Positions 6,528 through 12,578 of a stretch of 12,578 bases of DNA are shown here, piece after piece. Each line of letters starts with the position of its first letter. Position 1 is the first letter of the stretch. The stretch lies in the NCBI GenBank assembly GCA_007128555.1, contig SKXF01000208.1, positions 1-12,578 of the forward strand, written 5' to 3'. Under the pieces are notes generated by a model. It saw only the letters and a program-made list of their open reading frames with translations, did no database searches and was not told where the DNA came from. The translations under genes and the position numbers were made by a program. The DNA comes from Clostridia bacterium. GTDB lineage: Bacteria > Bacillota_E > SLMV01 > PUMD01.

Positions 6528-7814
6528 TCAGAGTGACTTGGAGAAGACCCCTCGAAGCAGTCCCGTCTCCTCCACTCTCCGATCGAGGACATCGGAGTCC
6601 GTGGTGTACAGACCTCGTTTCTGCATCCTCTCAAAGAAGACAGATCCTGCGAAGGTGTAGCTCCTCTCGAGCCCCTGTCGGGTCAGGATCTCCTCCCGGC
6701 CGGATGCGATGAAATCACCGATGGCCATGCTTCGAGGGAGCTCCAGCAACTCCAGAGCCAGGGTCTGCCGGGCGGCATTGTGACCCGCTAACATTCCCGT
6801 GACCATCGCATCGGTGTGGCCGATATAGATTCCAGCCTTCTCCCCGGCGCAGAAAAGGTTCGAGAGTCCATCGACCAGCAGGCTGTTATCGCGGGGAGCC
6901 ACTGCCGTGAAGCGTATAGAATTGCCCCGTCCCCCTGCGTAAGGATCTTCAAATCGCGCACGTTCCAACCCCGGGATTCTCCGCAGTTCCTGAAGGGGGA
7001 AATAGGGGGTCATCAGCTTGGCATGGCCGGTATCGAGCAGAACGATGTTGTCTGCGTAATCGGGCAGGGCATACTGCTGACAGGCCTTTGTCCCCAGCTT
7101 TCCCTGTTGAACCAGGTCCCGGGGAAGGGGAAGCACAGCGACACCTTTCTCATCGAGGGTATTGCGAATGTCCTGGGACAGGGATTCCTTGTTCAGCTTG
7201 CCCGAGCCACTCATTGCACCGGGCACATCGGGTCTTTTGATTGCCATGAGCTCTCGTACCCCGGCCCTGGCAGCCACGCTGACCCGGGGACCGAAGGCAG
7301 GACAGCGCTGGACGCACATGACACAGCCATTGCCGTAGCGGGTGCAATTTCCCATTGGGCCCGAGGTGCCTGTAGCATCGACGAAAGCATCGGCCCTGTG
7401 CGTGTGCCCATCTTCATCGATGAGCGCCGACACGCCGCCGGTGCCCCGTTCCACGTCTACCACGCGGCGTTCCAGGTGAACGTCGACTCCGGCGTCCTGC
7501 AGATGCCTGAGAACCAGGGGTTCAACCAGGGTAATGTCATAGAGATTCGCGTGGTCGTGGCCGGGAAATCTAATGTTCTCATGCCGCGCAGCCTGGTCCG
7601 TCAGCGCAAAGAGCTCGCCCCCACCCCCGAGGCGCAGGGCCTCCTCCGCGGCGGTGTAACGTCCGTTGTTGCGCATGATCCCGCCTACCAGCCCGGCCCC
7701 CAGCAACATGTCGGTCTTTTCAAACAGCTGCACCTCGACGCCGGCCCTGGCCGCTGACAGGGCTGCAGCACAGCCAGCCCAACCCCCTCCTGTGACGATG
7801 ACCGTCTTTGGCAC
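6528..7814 (-). CDS. FAD-dependent oxidoreductase with a four-cysteine cluster
   Basis: 428 residues. An N-terminal Rossmann FAD site (VTGGGWAGCAA, 7-17, with acidic E32), a DATGTSG segment (146-152) and a C-terminal CAGEKAGIYIGHTDA segment (322-336) place it in the GidA/TrmFO-like FAD/NAD(P) oxidoreductase fold. Cys157, 164, 167 and 171 (CX6CX2CX3CP) could bind an Fe-S cluster or form redox disulfides. It starts 3 bases after the PyrK-like gene, so the two very probably form a complex in which that subunit passes electrons to or from this flavin. The substrate is unknown. It lacks the length expected of MnmG and the full TrmFO layout, so a tRNA-modifying role is unlikely but not excluded. 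Confidence 0.88.
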   Translation of the reverse strand: MPKTVIVTGGGWAGCAAALSAARAGVEVQLFEKTDMLLGAGLVGGIMRNNGRYTAAEEALRLGGGGELFALTDQAARHENIRFPGHDHANLYDITLVEPLVLRHLQDAGVDVHLERRVVDVERGTGGVSALIDEDGHTHRADAFVDATGTSGPMGNCTRYGNGCVMCVQRCPAFGPRVSVAARAGVRELMAIKRPDVPGAMSGSGKLNKESLSQDIRNTLDEKGVAVLPLPRDLVQQGKLGTKACQQYALPDYADNIVLLDTGHAKLMTPYFPLQELRRIPGLERARFEDPYAGGRGNSIRFTAVAPRDNSLLVDGLSNLFCAGEKAGIYIGHTDAMVTGMLAGHNAARQTLALELLELPRSMAIGDFIASGREEILTRQGLERSYTFAGSVFFERMQKRGLYTTDSDVLDRRVEETGLLRGVFSKSL

Positions 7815-7817
7815 CGC

Positions 7818-8822
7818 TCAGCCCTCCTTCCTTCTGGCGGCCCGATCCGTATCCCGCCAGAACACATCCTCGGGAGCAATATCCGCCTTGCAGCCGCGGA
7901 TCTCCGTCCCGTCGCGCAGGACAATGCTGCAGCTCCCACATAGCCCCTCTGCACATACCATGATGCTGTTGTTGGAAGCCACCCACTCCTGTTTCGATTC
8001 TAAGAGCTGAACCACATCGCGATGCAAGAAGTCACTGCCCAGGGTGATGACCAGATCAGCTCCACTGGCCCCAATGATCTCCGATAGCCGCCCGAGGTCC
8101 TCGTGGGTCACCGTGTCGTAGAACCTCGTGGCCAACACGCGCCCGTCAAACCCTTTCAGATTATCCAGGATGTATAGGCCTCCACTGAGCCCGGGATCGA
8201 TAGCAATACTGATATCATTTTCCTGCTCCAGCAGGTTTCGAACAACGCCTGAAATCAGCGATTGACCGGTACTCGATACGAGAATAAGGACCTTCTGACC
8301 GAAAGCCCTGAGGAGACGCCTGACGCCAAAGAGCGCTCCGTGGTAAGGCCCCTTCAGAGCCCACTCATCCTCGGCGCACACCAGGGCCAAAGTCTTGGGC
8401 CCTCGAATCTGGAAGGCGATGGTAAGGGTCTGCTCCTCGGAATCCACATCGCACACCGCCATTGGGGCGGCAGACGTGTCCTCATCGTTCGGCCCCTTCA
8501 CCATGACAAAGCTTCCCGGTCTTTTACACTCAGTCTCCCATCCACCAGGCAGTTCCAATCGAACAAGGTAGAGGTCATGGCCCATGACCTGTCGGCTACG
8601 CACAGGGGTGCTGACGAACTCCCTGACCCTGATCGGACCCCGGTGACGGAAGTGGTGATCGTACACACAGGTTCCCGACCACAGGCAGAAGTCACAGGTC
8701 TCGTCTCCATTGATGACGGGGCAAACCTGGCAATAGCCGGCTTTCCCCAGGGCACACGGGCACCAGGTGGACCCCGCGTCATGACAGCGAATCGCGTATT
8801 TGTTGTTCTGGGACACACACAT
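7818..8822 (-). CDS. PyrK/NfnA-like Fe-S flavoprotein subunit with Cys-rich N-terminus
   Basis: 334 residues from the ATG at 8822. Residues 1-60 hold nine cysteines (2, 13, 21, 23, 31, 34, 43, 46, 52). A ferredoxin-reductase-like FAD domain follows (about 65-165, RPGSFVMV at 101-108, PM at 120-121), then an NAD-like domain (175-285). At the C-terminus is a [2Fe-2S] motif CX4CX2CX12C (290, 295, 298, 311), as in PyrK. The usual glycine-rich GGGIG nucleotide loop is replaced by VSSTGQSLIS (182-191), so NAD(P)H binding may be lost. The frame is open up to 9026 (ATG), with another ATG at 8972 behind AGGGGGAG, but that extension is Ser/Pro/Gly-rich and unlike a domain. A GTG at 8816 would have better spacing from the GGGGGG at 8823-8828. 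The function is inferred as electron transfer to the FAD protein downstream. Confidence 0.85.
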   Translation of the reverse strand: MCVSQNNKYAIRCHDAGSTWCPCALGKAGYCQVCPVINGDETCDFCLWSGTCVYDHHFRHRGPIRVREFVSTPVRSRQVMGHDLYLVRLELPGGWETECKRPGSFVMVKGPNDEDTSAAPMAVCDVDSEEQTLTIAFQIRGPKTLALVCAEDEWALKGPYHGALFGVRRLLRAFGQKVLILVSSTGQSLISGVVRNLLEQENDISIAIDPGLSGGLYILDNLKGFDGRVLATRFYDTVTHEDLGRLSEIIGASGADLVITLGSDFLHRDVVQLLESKQEWVASNNSIMVCAEGLCGSCSIVLRDGTEIRGCKADIAPEDVFWRDTDRAARRKEG

Positions 8823-9286
8823 CCCCCCATCTCGTGAGGCAGCAAGTGCAGTATCAAAATATGACAGGGGTGGGGATAGTGTGTGTACTGGGGACGTGGA
8901 TGCTCTCGGTCCTGGCGAGATCCCCTTGCCAAAACCGGATCGTCCGTTCAGGGTAATCGAAGATCCTTCCATCGAGACTCCCCCTGGGAAAATGGTCGAC
9001 CCAGTACACGACAGCAGGGGAGGCATGCTACCATACTGCGCGTGGCCACCTCACGTCGTATCGGTGTCCTTGCTTCGCTTCACCTCCGATACGGAAGTCG
9101 CCACTGGATGCCAGAAATATGGGGCCGCGAAACACATCGTGAAGGTTGCTGTCACAAGTGGGCTCGGAGACAGTCGACCATCCTGCCTGACTCCCCGGTG
9201 AGGTCGTGCGGATTACTGACAGAGCTAGAAAACCGTTGAGGGGTATGCATATCTCCCTATTTTTTCCCCTACAGGAGCCCCCTGAG
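8823..9286. other. Upstream region of the redox operon, no confident gene
   Basis: This stretch lies between the nitrilase stop and the preferred start of the PyrK-like gene. Its left part may encode an N-terminal extension if a start at 8972 or 9026 is used. The notable content is the inverted repeat at 9057-9093 and the 8-base palindrome GTGGCCAC at 9042-9049. No convincing -35/-10 pair was found on the minus strand, although the operon promoter is expected here. Confidence 0.4.
9057..9093. repeat. Inverted repeat upstream of the redox operon
   Basis: CGTATCGG (9057-9064) and CCGATACG (9086-9093) are perfect 8-base inverted arms around 21 bases. The palindrome GTGGCCAC at 9042-9049 lies nearby. 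It could be an operator or leader hairpin for the PyrK-like/FAD operon; no T tract supports termination. Confidence 0.5.
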
Positions 9287-10249
9287 TCATAGGGATCCTT
9301 TACCGCCCCTTCTCCCTCGGTTTCGCCGGTAGGATACCCCTCCCAGGATGACTTCCAGGGGAAAGAGGAGTTTCCTGATCAGGGCTGAGCCTGGATGTAG
9401 CCAACCCCCGTAATGCCGGGGTTCCCGGTAGAGTTTGCGATCAGGGTCGAGGGTAACATCGGCAATCAAGATCCCCTCCGACGACCCTAAGCTACCCTTC
9501 AGGGTACCGTCAGAATCAACGATGCGGCTCCCTCCCTGGAGACTAAAGACTTCCGGTCGCATCAGCCTGCCGAAGACTCCCGCCATGGGAGCCATGGGTC
9601 CTGTAGGATTGACAAAGACCACTGGAACTCCGAGTGAACAGGCATACAGAGAAGCCAGCATCTCCACCTTGGCCCCAGTCGCTTCCCGATCCTTCTGGCT
9701 CACCAGGCCCACCTCCTTGTAGGGAGTGGGCCAGGCATGGGGCATCAGGATCAAGTCAACGGAGTCGGCGTGCATTTGCCTGAGGAACGAGACCAGGTGG
9801 TTATCAGCACAGATGCCCACCCCCAGCCTTCCAAAGACCGTGTCGATAATGTGGTGGCCCTGGCCCCGCTTGAAGCAGTAAGACTCAGCATTGGCTTTTT
9901 GAGCCCGTCCCACCACGTCCCCTCCAGGGCCTGTCATGACATACGCATTGAAGAAATCCTCTCCGTCCGTCTCCACCAGGCCGGCCCCGAGGTAGAGATC
10001 CAAATCCCCCGACATCTTCCGGAGCCACTCAACGGTGGGGCCCCCGCTGGTCGCCTCGGCCGCATCCCATATATCCTGGTTGGGGACGTACCCGCTGGCA
10101 AATAACTCGGGAAGAAGAATCAGCCGGACCCCCTGCCGGGCTGCCTCCTGAATGAAAGGGGCCGCACGCCGGTGATTAGCCTGGGGACAACCGAGGCGGG
10201 ATTCGATTTGCAGGGCCGCCACCCTCAAGGTTTGAAATTTCTGGGGCAT
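9287..10249 (-). CDS. Carbon-nitrogen hydrolase (nitrilase superfamily)
   Basis: 320 residues, within the family range. The catalytic triad can be placed: Glu48 in LLPELF, Lys118 in GRAQKANAE and Cys147 in GVGICADNH. Such enzymes hydrolyse amides, carbamoyl groups or nitriles in the cytoplasm; the substrate here cannot be read from the sequence. No signal peptide or membrane segment is seen. The C-terminus is basic (RRNRGRRGG). The ATG at 10249 is chosen because a GGAGGG SD lies about 10 bases upstream and the first residues (TLRVAALQIES) match the family's first beta strand. The frame stays open to 10405, but that part looks non-coding. The gene precedes the redox operon by several hundred bases on the same strand and is probably transcribed separately. 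Confidence 0.92.
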   Translation of the reverse strand: MPQKFQTLRVAALQIESRLGCPQANHRRAAPFIQEAARQGVRLILLPELFASGYVPNQDIWDAAEATSGGPTVEWLRKMSGDLDLYLGAGLVETDGEDFFNAYVMTGPGGDVVGRAQKANAESYCFKRGQGHHIIDTVFGRLGVGICADNHLVSFLRQMHADSVDLILMPHAWPTPYKEVGLVSQKDREATGAKVEMLASLYACSLGVPVVFVNPTGPMAPMAGVFGRLMRPEVFSLQGGSRIVDSDGTLKGSLGSSEGILIADVTLDPDRKLYREPRHYGGWLHPGSALIRKLLFPLEVILGGVSYRRNRGRRGGKGSL

Positions 10250-10683
10250 TTCTGTTGCTCCCTCCAAATGACCGACAGGTAAGGTGATTTCCGGAAGAAG
10301 CGCAGACCGGTTGCTATGATCTTGCACGTCTGACGATAGAGTCAAAGCCTTTGCTGCTGGATGAGAAAACAAGGTCGGACGCGCGGCGGCCTCACCATCT
10401 GCCAAGGCTACCGACCTAGTTCGAAATATCTGAAGTGTCGGTACAAGTGCTCCTGCGCATCTTCATAGAATCTTACGACTCACGCAGCTGTTCCTCCTGC
10501 CACCTTGCGACGGAGAACCGGGGCAGAGTGCATGCATGTTGGCGAGTGTCGGTGAGGCTGGTTGAGACCCAGCCTCCCATGCATCCAGTGAAGGGAACAG
10601 CGGTCGCGGGGTTGATCCACCCTGAAAGCCGATACTCGCCGAAGCTCATAGTAACGGGCAAGGTTGGCCGTTCTTCATCGACA
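10250..10683. other. Region between the small membrane protein and the nitrilase
   Basis: These 434 bases should contain the nitrilase promoter, but I see no good sigma-A pair. A hairpin (GAGGCTGG 10554-10561 with CCAGCCTC 10569-10576, 7-base loop) may end the small-protein transcript, though it lacks a T tract. A 75-codon minus-strand frame (10473-10700) overlaps the small gene's end but has no SD and no recognisable domain. Confidence 0.4.
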
Positions 10684-10812
10684 TCACTGGCCGTTCCCAC
10701 TCTGCAGTTCTTTCTTAAGGTCCTCTACCTCTTTTCTCAGTGTACCTACCTGGGCAAGAGCCGCCAGGGCAAATACAAAAGCGATCGGTGCTAACAGACC
10801 AACATACTGCAT
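10684..10812 (-). CDS. 42-residue single-span membrane protein with coiled-coil tail
   Basis: The ATG at 10812 is preceded by AAAGAGGTGG with about 5 bases of spacing, a good SD. The product starts MQYVGLLAPI, has one hydrophobic segment (about 4-22), then a charged heptad-like tail (LRKEVEDLKKEL, 25-36) ending GNGQ. The layout fits a small membrane protein with its helical tail in the cytoplasm. Similar tiny span-plus-coil proteins are common and unannotated in Firmicutes. The function is unknown, and no partner is obvious from position. Support rests on the SD, the clean span-plus-amphipathic-helix pattern and the absence of a better gene on either strand. Confidence 0.7.
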   Translation of the reverse strand: MQYVGLLAPIAFVFALAALAQVGTLRKEVEDLKKELQSGNGQ

Positions 10813-11082
10813 GGATGCCACCTCTTTCCAGGAAGACTCAAAACATGAGAAGCCTCACAGAGAAGATCGTTCGGACTGCTCACTAGGAGGCTACCAGGTA
10901 GAATCGATGGGCCTGTCAGCACTCCCCCACTGTCACCGACCTTCAAGCGTTGCAGTTCGAAAGATTCACACGTGGCTGGTACTTTCGCCTGCGAAACGGG
11001 GACATCCCCTTCTCCCGAAGACCCGTGGAACGATCTCAGTGGGCAAAAAACCAATGATAATACTACACTATAATATCCACAG

Positions 11083-11111
11083 TTGACATCCTCACTCTGG
11101 CAATATACATT
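11083..11111 (+). promoter_or_regulatory. Sigma-A promoter of the PadR-CCC-permease operon
   Basis: A perfect TTGACA (11083-11088), a 17-base spacer and TACATT (11106-11111). The expected transcript start is about 35 bases before the PadR ATG. Confidence 0.75.
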
Positions 11112-11137
11112 GTTGATTGATACATCGAGGTTCAATG
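11105..11137 (+). promoter_or_regulatory. Candidate operator overlapping the PadR promoter
   Basis: ATACAT occurs twice as a direct repeat (11105-11110, 11120-11125) over the -10 and start site. CATTG (11108-11112) and CAATG (11133-11137) are inverted. PadR proteins commonly repress their own promoter through ATGT/ACAT-containing dyads, so autoregulation is plausible. The repeat is imperfect. Confidence 0.35.
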
Positions 11138-11153
11138 CATAGGGAGGCGCGCC

Positions 11154-11531
11154 ATGACGAATGACTTTCTGGATCAATCCTACTGGAACGGCATGATTAA
11201 GATGAGCCTGTCACGGCTCTTCATACTTCGAACCCTGTACGACGGTCCCCTACACGGGTACGCGCTCAGCAAGCGGATCGCGGAAATCACCAGGGGTTGC
11301 TGCGCCCCAACCGAAGGGGCCCTTTATCCAGCTCTTCATGAGTTTGAACGGGAAGATTGCCTAACCTGCCACAGCGAGGTCGTCGGGGGTCGAAGCCGAA
11401 AAGTCTATACCCTGACAGAGAAGGGCATCCAAGCCTGTCTCACAGGTCTGAGAGCCTGGGAGGAAACCGCGCGGGCACTGCTCGCCGCAAAACGAAACAT
11501 GCAGGCTGATGCCCTCGACTCTGACGAATGA
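11154..11531 (+). CDS. PadR-family transcriptional regulator, cysteine-rich
   Basis: 125 residues, a typical short PadR. The ATG has an AGGGAGG SD 6 bases away. The winged helix-turn-helix spans about 18-90: LFILRTLYDGPLHGYALSKRI (21-41), EGALYPALHEFERE (54-67, the family's G-x-LYP recognition region) and the wing with RSRKVYTLTEKG (80-91). A C-terminal dimerisation helix follows. Unusual cysteines are Cys49-Cys50 just before the recognition helix, Cys69 and Cys72 (CxxC) at the wing base, and Cys95. These could bind a thiophilic metal or metalloid. It is first in an operon with a CCC-cluster protein and an ArsP/SaoE-like permease, so I infer an inducer-responsive repressor of efflux. The inducer is unknown. 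Confidence 0.93.
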   Translation: MTNDFLDQSYWNGMIKMSLSRLFILRTLYDGPLHGYALSKRIAEITRGCCAPTEGALYPALHEFEREDCLTCHSEVVGGRSRKVYTLTEKGIQACLTGLRAWEETARALLAAKRNMQADALDSDE

Positions 11532-11682
11532 AGGAGGCTTCACGACAGCGTCAAATCTTGTCGGCGGAATCATTCCCCGGCTCCGTAACATCAAAGCGTG
11601 GCAAACAGGACGTCGCAACGCATTCACCCGGCGGCCGAGGAGGATTCGCTCTCTACAAGGCTCTCGTAAAGGAGGCATGTCA

Positions 11683-11856
11683 ATGCTCAAGCGTCTCATG
11701 GATCTACTGCGAAAGCGGTACCAGGACGCCACAGGCTGCTGCTGTTTCGAGGAGCAGGCACAGGTGAAAGCACCTCCATGCTGTGACCTCTCTGTCTCTG
11801 ACGACCTGAACAAGCAGGAAAGCAAGCCCGGCAACCCGGATCAACAGATCAAATGA
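11683..11856 (+). CDS. 57-residue cysteine-cluster protein in the permease operon
   Basis: A strong AAAGGAGG SD ends 7 bases before the ATG at 11683; an in-frame ATG at 11677 is too close to it. The product has a basic amphipathic N-terminus (MLKRLMDLLRKRYQ), then Cys19-20-21 and Cys33-34, and a polar tail (35-57). Its stop overlaps an ATGATG, and the permease start lies 14 bases downstream, so it is probably translated with the permease. No known domain is recognised. The clustered cysteines suggest a metal(loid)-binding carrier or chaperone for the permease; this is inference. The same frame is open back to 11509, but that part overlaps padR and is Arg-rich without domain character. Confidence 0.65.
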   Translation: MLKRLMDLLRKRYQDATGCCCFEEQAQVKAPPCCDLSVSDDLNKQESKPGNPDQQIK

Positions 11857-11870
11857 TGGAGGGCAGACTC

Positions 11871-12578
11871 ATGGAATCCTTGCTCCCAACCATAACGAGC
11901 GTTCTCAACTACGCTGCAACCAACGGCCTGAACATGGGACGTTATCTCTTGCTGGGACTGGTGTTAACCGCCGCCCTACACAGCCTTGTACCATCCGATA
12001 AACTGCACCAGATGATGACGCGAAACGGTGCCTGGCCCATCGTGATTGCCGCAGTAGCCGCGGTGACCACCCCCCTATGCTCCTGTGGCACGGTTTCCCT
12101 GATGATTCCTCTGCTCGCGGCAGGCATACCCTGGGGACCGATTTTCGCCTGGCTCATTGCATCCCCCATCATCAGTCCCACTGGATTCATACTCGTTGGA
12201 GGCACCCTGGGCTGGGACCTGGCGGTAGCTAAGATTGTCGTGGGTCTCGCCCTGGGCATTGGAGGTGGCATCGCCGCCAATAAGCTTCAAGCCTCGGGTT
12301 TCCTTGCCAACCAATCAAGGGTTCCCCTGAGTCGTCCCGCCGAGCCTTCCATGGCCTGCTGCTCTCAGGATACGACATCGGCATCCGGTGCAAGCTCACA
12401 GGACCCAATCAGGGGAGGCCATCCCGAGGCCTCGGCAACGTCGGACAATCGTTTCAACGACTTCATCAGCATTCTATGGGAATCGGGGCGGAGTCTCGTT
12501 CCCATCTTCGCCCTGTTCGTCTTGGTCGCAGGGGTCATTGAAACCCTGATGCCCACCGAGTGGATCACCGGAGCATTC
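11871..12578 (+). CDS. ArsP/SaoE-type permease (DUF318 family), partial
   Basis: 236 residues are visible and the frame runs off the right edge. The ATG at 11871 has GGAGGG 7 bases upstream; an in-frame ATG at 11853 lacks such spacing. Hydrophobic segments at about 22-40, 55-75, 76-105, 106-136 and 208-228 indicate a polytopic inner-membrane protein. The signature TTPLCSCGTVSLMIPLL (66-82) and ASPIISPTG (97-105) are typical of the family that includes ArsP, which exports trivalent organoarsenicals, and SaoE. The polar loop 140-200 contains Cys163-Cys164. Its place behind a Cys-rich PadR and a CCC protein supports export of a thiophilic compound. Substrate specificity cannot be fixed from sequence. 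Confidence 0.9.
   Translation, partial: MESLLPTITSVLNYAATNGLNMGRYLLLGLVLTAALHSLVPSDKLHQMMTRNGAWPIVIAAVAAVTTPLCSCGTVSLMIPLLAAGIPWGPIFAWLIASPIISPTGFILVGGTLGWDLAVAKIVVGLALGIGGGIAANKLQASGFLANQSRVPLSRPAEPSMACCSQDTTSASGASSQDPIRGGHPEASATSDNRFNDFISILWESGRSLVPIFALFVLVAGVIETLMPTEWITGAF

Larger units (their letters stand above)
10813..11153. other. Divergent intergenic region between the small membrane protein and the PadR-family gene
   Basis: The right part holds the PadR promoter and possible operator. The left part (10813-11040) has an inverted repeat TTTCGC (10983-10988)/GCGAAA (10991-10996) and a short GGGG/CCCC dyad next to it, which would fall in the leader of the minus-strand small gene. I could not match this leader to a known riboswitch class. 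An isolated TATAAT on the plus strand at 11069-11074 has no -35. Confidence 0.45.

Noticed and set aside
6509..6634. N-terminal extension of the SpoVK-like ATPase from an ATG at 6634
   Set aside because: It would overlap the oxidoreductase gene by 107 bases, and a GTG with a good SD lies just after that gene's stop.
6816..7757. Plus-strand open frame of 313 codons
   Set aside because: Antisense to the FAD oxidoreductase; no SD and no domain character.
10813..11040. Possible riboswitch in the leader of the small membrane protein
   Set aside because: Several short dyads are present, but I could not match conserved cores of cobalamin, TPP, SAM, glycine, c-di-GMP or fluoride classes. A covariance-model (Rfam) scan would decide.
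10791..11177. Minus-strand open frame of 128 codons overlapping the PadR promoter
   Set aside because: It runs through the -35/-10 region and the start of padR, overlaps the start of the small membrane protein gene in another frame, and has no SD or domain.
11528..11767. Frame starting ATGA-overlapped with the padR stop (79 codons)
   Set aside because: The overlap looks like coupling, but the product has no recognisable domain and its end conflicts with the better SD-supported CCC protein in another frame.
1..12578. CRISPR array, tRNA, rRNA, transposase or phage genes
   Set aside because: No regularly spaced repeats, no recognisable cloverleaf or rRNA segments, and no transposase or integrase motifs were seen on either strand.

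Overview
The window reads as chromosomal DNA of a moderately GC-rich, probably endospore-forming Firmicute (Clostridia-like). The main reason is the pair of a SpoVK-type AAA+ ATPase followed by HflX, an arrangement also found in Bacillus subtilis (spoVK next to hflX/ynbA). Other pointers are lipoprotein and FMN-binding surface modules, low-oxygen-style Fe-S flavoproteins and good purine-rich Shine-Dalgarno (SD) sites. No rRNA, tRNA, CRISPR array or recognisable insertion sequence is visible.

Region 1 (1-2830) is a divergent pair of secreted flavin-module proteins. On the minus strand, running off the left edge, is an exported protein with an RnfG/NqrC-like FMN-binding domain followed by at least three tandem FMN_bind domains, each with an SGAT flavinylation motif. 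On the plus strand is a lipoprotein with three FMN_bind-like repeats in which that motif is altered. They share a 304-base intergenic region that holds a clear plus-strand promoter. Together they look like an extracytoplasmic flavin-based electron-transfer module; this is inference.

Region 2 (2830-10812) is one long minus-strand block. In the order of transcription it contains a 42-residue single-span membrane protein, a nitrilase-superfamily amidohydrolase, a PyrK/NfnA-like Fe-S flavoprotein subunit, a GidA-like FAD oxidoreductase with a four-cysteine cluster, a SpoVK-like AAA+ ATPase, a small GTPase and HflX. The redox pair, the ATPase and the GTPase are packed with 3-17 base gaps or overlaps and are probably one transcript. 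HflX follows a 272-base gap with its own -10 element and a possible five-codon minicistron. The placing of an extra GTPase between spoVK and hflX is notable.

Region 3 (11083-12578) is a plus-strand operon: a cysteine-rich PadR-family regulator behind a strong sigma-A promoter, a 57-residue protein with CCC and CC clusters, and an ArsP/SaoE-type permease with a PLCSCG motif, truncated by the right edge. The shared cysteine richness suggests a thiophilic metal or metalloid (possibly organoarsenical) sensing and efflux unit. This and the flavin pair are the most promising systems here; neither can be called new from sequence reading alone.
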